From the NCBI RefSeq assembly GCF_016651105.1, contig NZ_JAEKEL010000001.1:2408001-2472000 (forward strand): DNA of 64,000 nucleotides, in the 5' to 3' direction. Shown here one piece after another: positions 35,081-44,548 of the stretch. The translations under genes were made by a program, and so were the position numbers. Source of the stretch: Pseudomonas sp. TH15. GTDB lineage: Bacteria; Pseudomonadota; Gammaproteobacteria; Pseudomonadales; Pseudomonadaceae. Positions within the stretch are counted from its first letter, which is position 1. Every line of letters begins with the position of its first letter. The notes below the pieces were generated by a model, which worked only from the letters and a program-made list of their open reading frames with translations, had not been told where the DNA came from and did not search any database.

Positions 35081-36982
35081 ATGGGGCAGGCAAGTAGTCA
35101 GGCAGCGGGCGGCGAGCATTCGACAGCAAAACCGATCGGCATGCTGGTTGCGGCGGTCGGGGTGGTTTACGGCGATATCGGCACAAGCCCGCTGTACACC
35201 CTTAAAGAGGTTTTCTCTGGGCATTACGGTGTGCCGGTCAACCATGACGGGGTCTTCGGCATTCTGGCGCTGATCTTCTGGTCGTTGATCTGGGTCGTTT
35301 CGATCAAGTACGTGCTGTTTATTCTGCGCGCCGACAACCAGGGGGAAGGCGGGATTATGGCGCTGACCGCTCTGGCTCGTCGTGCGGCTTCGCCTTATCC
35401 GAGACTGCGTGCGGTGTTGGTGATTCTGGGGCTGATCGGCGCAGCGCTGTTTTATGGCGACAGCATGATCACCCCGGCGATCTCCGTGTTGTCGGCGGTG
35501 GAAGGTCTCGAATTGGCGTTCGATGGACTGGAACGCTGGGTCGTGCCGTTATCGCTGGTGGTGCTGGTGGCACTGTTCCTGATCCAGAAGCACGGTACAG
35601 ATCGCATCGGCAAGTTGTTCGGCCCGGTCATGGTGTTGTGGTTTGTGGTGCTGGGCGGGCTCGGTGTCAGCGGCATCCTGAAGCATCCAGAAGTCCTCAA
35701 TGCACTGAATCCAGTCTGGGGCGTGCGGTTCTTCACGGTGCATCCAGGCATGGGTTTGGCGATTCTCGGCGCCGTGGTGCTGGCGCTGACCGGTGCCGAG
35801 GCCTTGTACGCAGACATGGGCCACTTCGGTCGTAAACCGATCGCCCGTGCCTGGTTCGCCTTGGTGCTGCCGGCGCTGGTGCTGAACTACTTCGGTCAGG
35901 GCGCCTTGCTGCTGGGTGATCCGGAAGCGGCGCGTAACCCGTTCTACCTGTTGGCGCCGAACTGGGCGTTGATTCCGCTGGTGGTGTTGTCGACGCTGGC
36001 CACGGTGATCGCTTCGCAAGCGGTGATTTCCGGCGCGTTCTCGCTGACCCGCCAGGCGATCCAGTTGGGTTACATCCCGCGCATGCACATTCAGCACACT
36101 TCCAGTGCCGAGCAGGGGCAGATTTACATTGGCGCGGTGAACTGGGCGCTGATGGTCGGGGTGATCCTGCTGGTCATTGGCTTTGAATCTTCAAGCGCCC
36201 TGGCTTCGGCCTACGGTGTAGCAGTGACCGGGACCATGTTGATCACCAGTATTCTGGTGTCGGCGGTGATGTTGCTGCTATGGAAATGGCCACCGATACT
36301 GGCGGTGCCGATTCTGATTGGCTTCGTGCTGGTGGACGGGCTGTACTTCGCCGCCAACGTGCCGAAAATCATTCAGGGCGGTGCCTTTCCGGTGCTGGCG
36401 GGGATCGTGCTGTTTATCCTCATGACCACCTGGAAGCGCGGTAAAGAGCTGCTGGTGGATCGACTGGACGAGGGCGGCCTGCCGCTGCCGATCTTCATCA
36501 GCAGTATCCGTGTGCAGCCGCCGCATCGGGTCCAGGGCACTGCCGTGTTCCTGACCGCGCGCCCGGACGCTGTGCCCCACGCCTTGTTGCACAACCTGCT
36601 GCATAACCAGGTGTTGCATGAGCAAGTGGTGCTGCTGACCGTGGTGTACGAAGACATCCCGCGGGTACCGGCGCAACGACGCTTTGAAGTCGATTCCTAC
36701 GGCGAAGGGTTCTTCCGGGTGATCCTGCACTTCGGCTTCACCGACGAGCCGGACGTGCCGCAAGCCCTGAAACTGTGCCACCTCGACGAGCTGGATTTCA
36801 GCCCGATGCGCACCACCTACTTCCTCAGCCGCGAGACGGTCATCGCCTCCAAGCTCGAAGGCATGGCGCGCTGGCGTGAGGCGCTGTTCGCCTTCATGCT
36901 GAAGAACGCCAACGGCAACCTGCGCTTCTTCAAGCTGCCGGTGAACCGGGTGATTGAGCTGGGTACTCAGGTCGAGATGTAA
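35081..36982 (+). CDS. kup: Low-affinity potassium transporter Kup
   Basis: A 633-residue KUP transporter with about 12 membrane segments in the first ~430 residues and a hydrophilic C-terminal domain. '[20 protein letters not shown]' (about 28-47) and '[17 protein letters not shown]' are signature blocks. It couples K+ uptake to the proton gradient. TAGGAGTTTTGG precedes the ATG. It is transcribed divergently from rimO. Confidence 0.97.
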   Translation: MGQASSQAAGGEHSTAKPIGMLVAAVGVVYGDIGTSPLYTLKEVFSGHYGVPVNHDGVFGILALIFWSLIWVVSIKYVLFILRADNQGEGGIMALTALARRAASPYPRLRAVLVILGLIGAALFYGDSMITPAISVLSAVEGLELAFDGLERWVVPLSLVVLVALFLIQKHGTDRIGKLFGPVMVLWFVVLGGLGVSGILKHPEVLNALNPVWGVRFFTVHPGMGLAILGAVVLALTGAEALYADMGHFGRKPIARAWFALVLPALVLNYFGQGALLLGDPEAARNPFYLLAPNWALIPLVVLSTLATVIASQAVISGAFSLTRQAIQLGYIPRMHIQHTSSAEQGQIYIGAVNWALMVGVILLVIGFESSSALASAYGVAVTGTMLITSILVSAVMLLLWKWPPILAVPILIGFVLVDGLYFAANVPKIIQGGAFPVLAGIVLFILMTTWKRGKELLVDRLDEGGLPLPIFISSIRVQPPHRVQGTAVFLTARPDAVPHALLHNLLHNQVLHEQVVLLTVVYEDIPRVPAQRRFEVDSYGEGFFRVILHFGFTDEPDVPQALKLCHLDELDFSPMRTTYFLSRETVIASKLEGMARWREALFAFMLKNANGNLRFFKLPVNRVIELGTQVEM

Positions 36983-36998
36983 GCCGGCGTCATCAGAG

Positions 36999-37034
36999 AG
37001 CCCCCGTCAGCCCTGCGGCTGGCGGGGGCTTTTT
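36999..37034 (+). terminator. Terminator after kup
   Basis: AGCCCCCGTCAGCC CTGC GGCTGGCGGGGGCT followed by TTTT, 17 bases after the kup stop. Confidence 0.92.
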
Positions 37035-37073
37035 GTGCCCGCAGATAAACCCCAAATGCACCACAAATCCCCT

Positions 37074-37096
37074 GTGGGAGCTGGCTTGCCAGCGAT
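37074..37096 (+). repeat. Solitary REP element
   Basis: GTGGGAGCTGGCTTGCCAGC followed by GAT: a single variant REP with no inverted partner nearby. Confidence 0.85.
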
Positions 37097-37150
37097 GAGG
37101 CTGGCACATTCAGACTCAGTGTCGACCGTGTGCAAATCATTCAGGTACGT

Positions 37151-37297
37151 ATGACGGCATCAGCGGAACAAGAAGTACGGGATGAACCGAAGGACCTCCG
37201 GATCGAAAAGAGGGCCAGTGAACGATTGCTTATTTTTGATCTGGCCCAAGCAATCAGCCATGACGATATGCGGGCAAAGTACGCCTGCGAGGATTGA
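37151..37297 (+). CDS. Small hypothetical open frame, possible remnant
   Basis: A 48-codon frame, MTASAEQEVRDEPKDLRIEK to a final KYACED, in the 512-base gap between kup and acvB. Composition is protein-like (Glu/Arg/Asp-rich), but there is no clear ribosome site and I do not recognise it. It is flanked by a solitary REP and a REP pair, which fits a decayed gene or insertion scar. Confidence 0.3.
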   Translation: MTASAEQEVRDEPKDLRIEKRASERLLIFDLAQAISHDDMRAKYACED

Positions 37298-37326
37298 CGA
37301 TTATTTGAGTCCAGCGCAATTCCCCT

Positions 37327-37414
37327 GTGGGAGCGAGCCTGCTCGCGAAGGCGTAGTGTCAGTCGACGAATCTGCAAATTGACCCACTGCATTCGCGAGC
37401 AGGCTCGCTCCCAC
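37327..37414. repeat. REP pair downstream of acvB
   Basis: GTGGGAGCGAGCCTGCTCGC from 37327 and its inverted copy ending at 37414, ~40 bases apart. Confidence 0.92.
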
Positions 37415-37441
37415 AGGGGATTTTGGTGGCTGCTGGAATGT

Positions 37442-37478
37442 AAAAGCCCCCGCAGCTTCACAGTTGCGAGGGCTTTTC
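37442..37478 (-). terminator. Terminator after acvB
   Basis: Read on the minus strand: AGCCCTCGCAACTGTGAAGCTGCGGGGGCTTTT, an imperfect GC-rich stem followed by a T-run, 17 bases beyond the acvB stop. Confidence 0.8.
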
Positions 37479-37494
37479 GGTGGCGTGGCTCAGA

Positions 37495-38793
37495 TCACTC
37501 TTCGGCGACCTGGCTTGCTGCCTGACGCTTGACGATGATGTCCACCAAGCGCTGTGCCAGCGCCGGGTAGTTCTCGTCGAAGTGGTGGCCGCCAGGCAGC
37601 TTCACTGCTTCGCCCACGGCGGTCTTGTCGGTGCAGCCGCTCTCGTCGACTTCTTCTGCGCCGTAGATGCACACCACTTTTTCCGGTGGCAGCTTGGCCA
37701 TTTCCGGGCCGGTGGCGGCTTCTTTGCCGGCGTTGCCGAGCCAGCCTTCGACTTCAATTTCGAAGCTGCCGGTGCGGGCGAAGGCCAGCAGGATGATCGC
37801 ATCAACCCGCTGCTGTTCCGACTCTGCCAGACGGTTGTAGATCGCCGGCAGTACGTCAGCGCCGAACGAGTAACCGGTCAGGATGAAGCGTTTGGTGCCC
37901 CACTTCTGGCGGTAGTGCTGCATCAGTTCGGCCAGGTCCAGAGCGCTTTGCTCCGGGCTCTTGTGCTGCCAGTAGTAGCGCAGGGTGTCGATGCCGACCA
38001 CCGGGTAGCCGATTTTGGCCATCTCGCCCGCAACGTCGCGGTCCAGGTCGCGCCAGCCGCCGTCACCGGACAGGAACAGGGTGACGGTGTCCTTGGCCTG
38101 ACCGGCCGGGACTTCAACCACTGGAATTTGCAGGCCGCCGTTGCCCTTGTCGGTGCCGACGAGGATTTTGCGCAGTTCGTTGTTCAGCACTTGCGGCAGG
38201 TTGATGTCGTAGTCGCTGATGCTGGTTTCGGCATTCGGTTGGTCGCGCACGAAACCGGCGCTGGTGTCGTCCGGGTTGTCGTTCCAGGCTACCAGCCAGT
38301 GGCCGTGAGCCGCTTTCTTCGGCATCAGCTTATTGGTGCAGGTGGCCTTTTCCAGCGCCAGGTCCACCGAGATGGCCTGGGCCTTGTCGTCCTTCTGCTC
38401 GGCCAGCCAGCGCCAGGCCAGCACGGCGCCAGGGCCGATGCCGCTGACCAGGGTCGCCGGAGCTTTGAGCTCGCGCTCGGCCGCTTGCAGGGCGCGGTCT
38501 TGCAGCAGGCAGTCCTTGGGCAGAATCACCTGGACGATGTGTGCCGAAGCACTGCGGCTCAATGCCTTGAGTTGCTGGTCACTGAGCTTTTGTTCGTCGG
38601 CGACAGCCACGATCACCTGGGCCTTTGCCTTGGTGCCGGGTGTCACTCGGGTCAGCGTGATGCCGTCAGCCGGCGTCAGCAGTTCGAGGGTCGGTTCTGG
38701 TAACGGGCGTTTCATGTACCAGTAACCGCCACCGACAATCAGGGCCAGCACTACCAGTGTGGCCAGTACGTACCGCAAGGAGCGTTGAATCAT
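37495..38793 (-). CDS. AcvB/VirJ-family periplasmic hydrolase
   Basis: A 432-residue protein with an N-terminal membrane anchor or signal (about 8-26) and an alpha/beta hydrolase fold. The nucleophile elbow is G-Y-S-F-G in 'FILTGYSFGADVLPAIYN', and 'LFLSGDGGWRDLDRDVA' is the family block. Its P. aeruginosa counterpart PA0919 removes alanine from alanyl-phosphatidylglycerol. It overlaps mprF by ATGA here too, so the pair forms a synthesis/hydrolysis unit. Substrate is inferred from that context. Confidence 0.88.
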   Translation of the reverse strand: MIQRSLRYVLATLVVLALIVGGGYWYMKRPLPEPTLELLTPADGITLTRVTPGTKAKAQVIVAVADEQKLSDQQLKALSRSASAHIVQVILPKDCLLQDRALQAAERELKAPATLVSGIGPGAVLAWRWLAEQKDDKAQAISVDLALEKATCTNKLMPKKAAHGHWLVAWNDNPDDTSAGFVRDQPNAETSISDYDINLPQVLNNELRKILVGTDKGNGGLQIPVVEVPAGQAKDTVTLFLSGDGGWRDLDRDVAGEMAKIGYPVVGIDTLRYYWQHKSPEQSALDLAELMQHYRQKWGTKRFILTGYSFGADVLPAIYNRLAESEQQRVDAIILLAFARTGSFEIEVEGWLGNAGKEAATGPEMAKLPPEKVVCIYGAEEVDESGCTDKTAVGEAVKLPGGHHFDENYPALAQRLVDIIVKRQAASQVAEE

Positions 38794-41435
38794 CAGCGTT
38801 TCACCAATCCAGTCAAGCCGCCCGCAATCAGGGCAGCAGTATCGGCCAGGGCAACCAGCGGATCGAGTCCGGCGGGCACGGCCATATAACGGGGTTCCCA
38901 GTCAGGCTGGAACTTGTCTTTAAAGCGGCGTAAGCCTTGGAAGTTGTAGAGCTGCTCACCACGGCGGAAAACCATCGAGCCCAGACGCTGGGTCAGCGGT
39001 GCGCCACGACGGGGTTGTAGACCCGACAGCGGCACCATGCCCAGGCTGAAGCGCGCGTATCCATGATTTTTATAATGTTGAATCAGGCCGACCATCATGT
39101 ATTCCATGGTCAGTTTGGGGGCATCAGGGTGCGCGCGCATCAGGTCGAGGCTGGCCAAATCATGGCTGTAGGTCTCGAGCAGGTTGGCGAACGCCACTGG
39201 GCGCCCTTCGAAACGAATCACCGCGACGCGGAAATGCTTGATGTAATCATCACTGAAGCGGCCGAGGGAGAAGCCTTTCTCGCGGACATTCTTGCCGGTC
39301 AGCCAGGCATCGGAAATCACCCGCAGCTCGTCCATCGGTGCCTGCCCCGGCTCATGGATCTCCAGCGACAGGCCATCGCGGGTGCCACGGTTCCAGGTGT
39401 AGCGCAGGTCTTTCATCTCTTTGCCTTTGGCTTCGAGATCAAAGCGATGCAGATCCACCCGGGCTTCTTCGCCGAGTTTGATCGCCGTCAGGCCGATGTC
39501 CATATAGTACGGCAGGTTCTCGGCGCGCACTTGATAGAACACGGGGCGGGCGTGGTGGAGGTCGCAGAGGTCGCGGAACTGCCAGATCATTTCCGCCCGT
39601 TGCTGGGTCGGGCCGATCGGGTCGTACAGCGCCACCAGGCTGCGGCCACGGCGGGCGTACATCAGAAACGCCTCATCGTTGGGGTGGAACAGCAACGCCT
39701 TGTCACCGGTCAGCGCGAGACCGCCATCGGGTTGCGACGAGGCCATCAGGATCTTTACCGCGCGATCCAGTTCGTCCGGTGTCGGCAGATGGATGATCGG
39801 GCGCGCAGTACGCAGCAACCAGGTCAGCGATACCACCACCAACAGCACGGCGGCACCCAGCAGCGAACGCAAGCCGCGGGGCGCGTCAGCGTCGAGGGTG
39901 AACTGCCACCAGAGTTGATGGCTGTACGGAACGTCCTGATAAGCAAACAGCAGCAGCCACATCGAAGCGCCGAGTACGCACAGGCTTGAGACCAGATACA
40001 GCGGCGAGAACGGCAGTTCGGTCAGGCGACTGGCACGATAGAACGAGCGCCGGAACACCCCGAGCAGGCTCGCGGTCAGGGTCATGAGGCAGGCTTCTTC
40101 CCAATCGAAACCCTTGAGCAGCGAAAGCACGGCGCCGACCAGCAACAGAATGGTGGTCAGCATCCACGCTGCCGACAATCGACGACGCAGGCCCTGCGCC
40201 AGCAACAGGCACAGTACGCCGACCAGACTGGCGCCGAAGTGGGAGGCATCAACCAGTCGATGTGGAATCAGAAAGCCGATGTGTTCCAGGCGAGTGTCGA
40301 TTTCCGGGGTTGCGCCGGAGAACAGCAGCACCACGCCGGACATGAACACCAGCAACGCCAGGATCGGCGCCGCCAGACCCGAGGCCGCCCGAAGTGATTG
40401 GCGGGACTGGAACAGGCGCTGGCCTTCGTTGATCAACAAGAGCAGGCAGGCGACCAGCAATGGCAGCACCACATAAATCAGTCGATACAGCAGCAGGGCG
40501 GCGGCCAAGGGTGCAGCGCCGAGCTTGTCGGCGAACGCGGCCAGCAGAATCGCTTCGAATACCCCGACACCGCCGGGCACATGACTGAGTACGCCGGCGG
40601 CCAGGGCCAGCAGATAGATCAGCATGAAGGCGCCAAACGGTGGGGCTTCCGGCAGCAACAGGTAGAGCACGGTCGCGGCAGCGGCCACATCCAGAGCGGT
40701 GATCACCAGTTGCAGGAACGTCAGGCGACGACCTGGCAGGCGCAGCGTGCGACGTCCGGCCTTGACCAGCAGGTTGTCCGGGTAAGGTTGCTCCGGCAGG
40801 CGCCGGCGATAAATGCCGATCGCCAGCACGGTCGCCAGCAGCAGGACGCCAGCGGCGATCACACCCAGCAAGGTCTCTGAGAGGCCAAGGGCGGCAGACG
40901 CGGCGGGCAGGTTGCTCAGGGTTGCCAATGCCGCCAGCGGGGGCAGGGCGCAACCGAGGGAGAGGCTGGCGAACAGCGTCATGTGGGCGACATCGGAAGC
41001 CCCCAGACCGTGACGTGCATATAAACGGTAGCGAACCGAGCCGCCCGACAGCATCGACAGACCGATGGCGTTGCCAATGGCGAATGCGGTGAAGCCGCCC
41101 AGGGCCAGCGTGCGTGGCGCCAATGTGACGCCGGCATAGCGGCTGGCGGACCATTCGTAGCCGAGCAAAATGATGAAGCCGACGACGGTCGCGCCCAATG
41201 CGCCGATCAATGCCGGTTTAGGGACTTCCAGAATAGAGTCGTGGAGCGCATACAGATCGAGTTCGCTTAATAGATGGCGACAGGCAATCAGCGCGATAGC
41301 GAACAATAGCAAAGTGACCGCAAGCCCGATGGGCTGACGGTATTTGCTGACCAGATCAAGCAGGCGCAAACGCTCGGCCTTGATAGGTTGTGTCGCTGTG
41401 ACGGTGTCTTGTGGATCAGACGAGTTGGCGCGCAT
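38793..41435 (-). CDS. mprF: Aminoacyl-phosphatidylglycerol synthase/flippase MprF
   Basis: An 880-residue protein with ~14 membrane segments in the first ~530 residues, including the flippase part with 'LSGGSVRYRLYARHGL', and a soluble C-terminal DUF2156 synthase domain from ~550 ('DKALLFHPNDEAFLMYARRGRSLVALYDPIGP'). It transfers an amino acid (alanine in P. aeruginosa) from tRNA to phosphatidylglycerol, lowering surface charge and sensitivity to cationic peptides. The ATG at 41435 is preceded by AGAGGTGATTG. acvB follows by ATGA overlap. Confidence 0.95.
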   Translation of the reverse strand: MRANSSDPQDTVTATQPIKAERLRLLDLVSKYRQPIGLAVTLLLFAIALIACRHLLSELDLYALHDSILEVPKPALIGALGATVVGFIILLGYEWSASRYAGVTLAPRTLALGGFTAFAIGNAIGLSMLSGGSVRYRLYARHGLGASDVAHMTLFASLSLGCALPPLAALATLSNLPAASAALGLSETLLGVIAAGVLLLATVLAIGIYRRRLPEQPYPDNLLVKAGRRTLRLPGRRLTFLQLVITALDVAAAATVLYLLLPEAPPFGAFMLIYLLALAAGVLSHVPGGVGVFEAILLAAFADKLGAAPLAAALLLYRLIYVVLPLLVACLLLLINEGQRLFQSRQSLRAASGLAAPILALLVFMSGVVLLFSGATPEIDTRLEHIGFLIPHRLVDASHFGASLVGVLCLLLAQGLRRRLSAAWMLTTILLLVGAVLSLLKGFDWEEACLMTLTASLLGVFRRSFYRASRLTELPFSPLYLVSSLCVLGASMWLLLFAYQDVPYSHQLWWQFTLDADAPRGLRSLLGAAVLLVVVSLTWLLRTARPIIHLPTPDELDRAVKILMASSQPDGGLALTGDKALLFHPNDEAFLMYARRGRSLVALYDPIGPTQQRAEMIWQFRDLCDLHHARPVFYQVRAENLPYYMDIGLTAIKLGEEARVDLHRFDLEAKGKEMKDLRYTWNRGTRDGLSLEIHEPGQAPMDELRVISDAWLTGKNVREKGFSLGRFSDDYIKHFRVAVIRFEGRPVAFANLLETYSHDLASLDLMRAHPDAPKLTMEYMMVGLIQHYKNHGYARFSLGMVPLSGLQPRRGAPLTQRLGSMVFRRGEQLYNFQGLRRFKDKFQPDWEPRYMAVPAGLDPLVALADTAALIAGGLTGLVKR

Positions 41436-41674
41436 CAATCACCTCTTGGATTGTGCGCGACAGGATGGAGGTATCGAGCCAAGTTACCAATCCCTGTAGA
41501 AAAAAATAATCACAAATATTAACGCCTCTCACCGGTTTAGGGTGATGGCACGTCATCGGTCGTAGAGGGCCTGTCTGGCACAGAGCATAGTCTGAACTCA
41601 GACTGTAGGTGATCCCAAACGGTTCACTGCACAGTGACAGATCATTGTTGCGAAAGGACTTTTTCAACAGATAC

Positions 41675-41706
41675 AAAAAAGGCCACTCTTTCGAGCAGCC
41701 TTTTTT
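41675..41706 (-). terminator. Terminator after the first tRNA-fMet gene
   Basis: Minus-strand reading gives AAAAAAGGCTGCTCGAAAGAGTGGCCTTTTTT, 6 bases past the tRNA 3' end. It is nearly identical to the one at 41985. Confidence 0.9.
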
Positions 41707-41712
41707 GATGTT

Positions 41713-41789
<77 letters not shown>

Positions 41790-41984
41790 TCTGTGTGGCG
41801 GCATTCTACAGCGGAACGCCGGGGTGTCAACGGTTAATCTTGAATCAGGTCAAATAAGCGTGAATTAGTGTCGAACGGTGGTGGGGGAGCGATAAGTTTC
41901 GGAATCTGAACGATTTCTTGTTTTTGCCTGGCGCGTGGATGAACGGTCTGTTTCTGCGTTCGATCGTACAAAACGAGCACGCAC

Positions 41985-42016
41985 AAAAAAGGCCACTCTT
42001 TCGAGTAGCCTTTTTT
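41985..42016 (-). terminator. Terminator after the second tRNA-fMet gene
   Basis: Same stem-loop as at 41675 with one base changed in the stem (GCAGCC to GTAGCC on the plus strand). Confidence 0.9.
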
Positions 42017-42022
42017 GATGTT

Positions 42023-42099
<77 letters not shown>

Positions 42100-42399
42100 T
42101 CTGTGTGTCGGCATTCTACAGCGCAGCGCTGGTGTGTCAACCTTCAATTTAGATAAAACCTCTTCCTGTTCAATCGCTTAGCTGCAAAAAGGGAGGGGTG
42201 ACTGCGCTGTAAGGCACGCGTGGCAAGGCTTGCAGCTCTATCGGCGAGTGCTTTTCGATTGAGAAAATAAATTCATGTGGCCTTTTCTTACGGGAGGATA
42301 AGAAGATTCAGAGTACTGGTGCTATATACAGGTGTCAGTGAGATACTGCCGGTCCGGCTCGTCATTACGTCTTTTCCTTGCCATGAACACTGCCTTTAT
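42100..42399. other. Intergenic region between tRNA-fMet and dinB
   Basis: A 300-base gap containing the minus-strand promoter region of the second tRNA gene and, at its other end, the LexA box and leader of dinB. No further gene is visible; the frame upstream of dinB is open but lacks a ribosome site. Confidence 0.6.
42316..42331 (+). promoter_or_regulatory. LexA (SOS) box upstream of dinB
   Basis: CTGGTGCTATATACAG, within TACTG..CAGGT, fits CTG-N10-CAG and lies 68 bases before the dinB ATG. Confidence 0.9.
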
Positions 42400-43461
42400 A
42401 TGACTCAGCGCAAAATCATCCACGTCGATTGTGACTGCTTCTACGCCGCCATCGAGATGCGTGATGACCCGCGCCTGGCGGGTAAGCCATTGGCGGTGGG
42501 CGGGTCGGCAGATCGGCGCGGGGTGATTGCCACCTGCAATTACGAAGCACGGGCCTATGGTGTGCGTTCGGCAATGTCTTCCGGGCATGCCTTGAAGCTG
42601 TGTCCGGACCTGACCATCGTCAAGCCGCGGATGGATGCCTATAGAGAAGCGTCGAAGGAAATTCATACGATCTTCAGCGATTACACCGACTTGATCGAGC
42701 CGCTTTCCCTCGATGAGGCTTACCTGGACGTGTCGGACTGCGCACACTTTGGCGGCAGCGCCACGCGAATTGCCCAGGACATCCGGCGCCGGGTCTCCAA
42801 TCAATTGCACATCACCGTCTCGGCAGGGGTGGCACCGAACAAATTTCTCGCCAAGATCGCCAGTGACTGGAAGAAGCCCAACGGCTTGTTCGTGATCACA
42901 CCGGATCAGGTGGACGACTTCGTCAGCGGTTTACCCGTGAGCAAGCTGCATGGTGTGGGCAAGGTGACGGCCGACAAGCTCAGTAAGCTCGGCATCAATG
43001 ACTGCGCGCAGTTGCGTGAGTGGAACAAGTTGGCGCTGGTGCGCGAATTCGGCAGTTTCGGTGAGCGACTCTGGAGCCTGGCCCGTGGGATCGATGAGCG
43101 GCTGGTGCATAACGACAACCGTCGGCAGTCCATCAGCGTCGAAAATACCTATGACGTGGATCTGCCGGATCTGGTGAGCTGCCTGGATAAGCTGCCCGAG
43201 TTGCTGGAAACCCTGAAAACGCGCATGGCACGGATCGACAGCAGTTATCGACCGGGCAAGCCGTTCGTCAAAGTGAAGTTTCATGACTTTACCCAGACGA
43301 CGCTGGAGCAGGCCGGGGCAGGGCGGGATCTGGGCAGTTATCAGTTGATGCTGACGCAGGCGTTCAATCGCGGCGGGAAACCGGTGCGGTTATTGGGGGT
43401 TGGGGTGCGGCTGGAGGATTTGCGCGGCGGGTTTGAGCAGATGGAGTTGTTCGAGCGGTAG
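42400..43461 (+). CDS. dinB: DNA polymerase IV
   Basis: A 353-residue Y-family translesion polymerase. 'IIHVDCDCFYAAIEMRDDP' starts the palm, the catalytic SLDEAYLD is at 103-110, a thumb HhH region follows ('LHGVGKVTADKLSKLGI'), and the C-terminal 'FEQMELFER' is the sliding-clamp binding peptide. The ATG at 42400 gives the family N-terminus. A LexA box upstream indicates SOS induction. Confidence 0.97.
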   Translation: MTQRKIIHVDCDCFYAAIEMRDDPRLAGKPLAVGGSADRRGVIATCNYEARAYGVRSAMSSGHALKLCPDLTIVKPRMDAYREASKEIHTIFSDYTDLIEPLSLDEAYLDVSDCAHFGGSATRIAQDIRRRVSNQLHITVSAGVAPNKFLAKIASDWKKPNGLFVITPDQVDDFVSGLPVSKLHGVGKVTADKLSKLGINDCAQLREWNKLALVREFGSFGERLWSLARGIDERLVHNDNRRQSISVENTYDVDLPDLVSCLDKLPELLETLKTRMARIDSSYRPGKPFVKVKFHDFTQTTLEQAGAGRDLGSYQLMLTQAFNRGGKPVRLLGVGVRLEDLRGGFEQMELFER

Positions 43462-43485
43462 TTTTGCGATGAGTGTCGGTCAGCC

Positions 43486-43560
43486 TTCGCGAGCAGGCTC
43501 GCTCCCACATGGTTTTTGTATACGACACAAATCCAATGTGGGAGCGAGCCTGCTCGCGAA
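43486..43560. repeat. REP pair between dinB and the lipoprotein gene
   Basis: TTCGCGAGCAGGCTCGCTCC from 43486 and its inverted copy ending at 43560, with a ~29-base loop, between two convergent genes. Confidence 0.92.
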
Positions 43561-43577
43561 GCTTTTAGCTGTTGCTG

Positions 43578-44531
43578 TTAATTCGGCCCTGGATCCGCCA
43601 CCAATCGCCCCGCATCCCTGGTCAAGGACTTGAGGAATTCGGTCTGCAATTCAGGATCGTTGCGCGTCAGTTCGATCAGGCTCTGTTCCAGCTCGCTGGC
43701 TTCTTCTTCCAACCCGAGTTCCGACAAGCGTTTGACCCGGTGTACCCACTGGCTCACTTCGTCGTCTTCGAGATCGTCGTAAATCAGCCCGTGCGCTTCG
43801 AGCAGCTTGCTGCGCAAGGTACTGCTGATCGCCAGGGACGAATCGGTGTGCACATCGTCCTGGCCATCTTCGACCGTGATCAACAGCCGGGTCAGATGAT
43901 TGATGTCATGTTCGGCGAACGGGCTGTCCAACAGGTTCAGGCGCAATACGCCGTTCTTGTCGGTGGTCAGTTCGAAGGTGTCCTTGCCGGCCTTGACCTG
44001 CACCGGGCGCTCGCTCCAAGGCAGGCTCGAGTATTCCGTGCGTTTATCACGCTGGACTTCGTCGATGCCAGCCAGGTTTTGCTGCGCGCGACCGTGGGAC
44101 TGCACGTTCATGAACGGGTTGATCCCGGCGAAACCGTAGCTGAGCCAGTCCTTCGTCACACTGTCCGGCAAGGTGCCGAAGGCAAACACGTTGACCACGT
44201 TCGCGCCGACGCCTGCCACTATCGCCACCATGCCCAGCGGGATCTCGTAGATCTCCCGCCAGGGTTGGTACGGCGTGTAGCGGTCATAGCGACGGGTCAC
44301 TTCGTATTCAGTGACTTCGAAGGTTTTTTGCTCGTGGATTTTCACCCGTCGTTGCGGCAGCTCAAGTGTCTTGGGCTCGCCGACATCGATCAGCAGGCTG
44401 TGATCGAGCAATTTGCGCTCGACCCGTTCCTCGTGCTCGCTGCGTTGTGACATCTGATTGGCACAGCCGCTGACCAACAGGGTGCCGCAAAGTGCGGCAC
44501 CACCGAGGCCTAAGGTGTTTCGCTTGAACAT
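43578..44531 (-). CDS. Hypothetical lipoprotein
   Basis: A 317-residue protein with a lipoprotein signal: MFKRNTLGLGGAALCGTLLVSG then Cys (lipobox LVSGC, C23). One further hydrophobic segment (about 97-115, 'IPLGMVAIVAGVGANVVNVFAFG') suggests membrane contact. The C-terminal 100 residues are acidic and helical. I do not recognise a domain of known function. It lies 17 bases downstream of proS on the same strand. Confidence 0.7.
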   Translation of the reverse strand: MFKRNTLGLGGAALCGTLLVSGCANQMSQRSEHEERVERKLLDHSLLIDVGEPKTLELPQRRVKIHEQKTFEVTEYEVTRRYDRYTPYQPWREIYEIPLGMVAIVAGVGANVVNVFAFGTLPDSVTKDWLSYGFAGINPFMNVQSHGRAQQNLAGIDEVQRDKRTEYSSLPWSERPVQVKAGKDTFELTTDKNGVLRLNLLDSPFAEHDINHLTRLLITVEDGQDDVHTDSSLAISSTLRSKLLEAHGLIYDDLEDDEVSQWVHRVKRLSELGLEEEASELEQSLIELTRNDPELQTEFLKSLTRDAGRLVADPGPN

Positions 44532-44548
44532 GACTTCTCTATCTGGTG

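Noticed and set aside
37480..38703. 407-codon plus-strand open frame opposite acvB
   Set aside because: Antisense shadow; the minus-strand protein has a signal segment and a hydrolase nucleophile motif.
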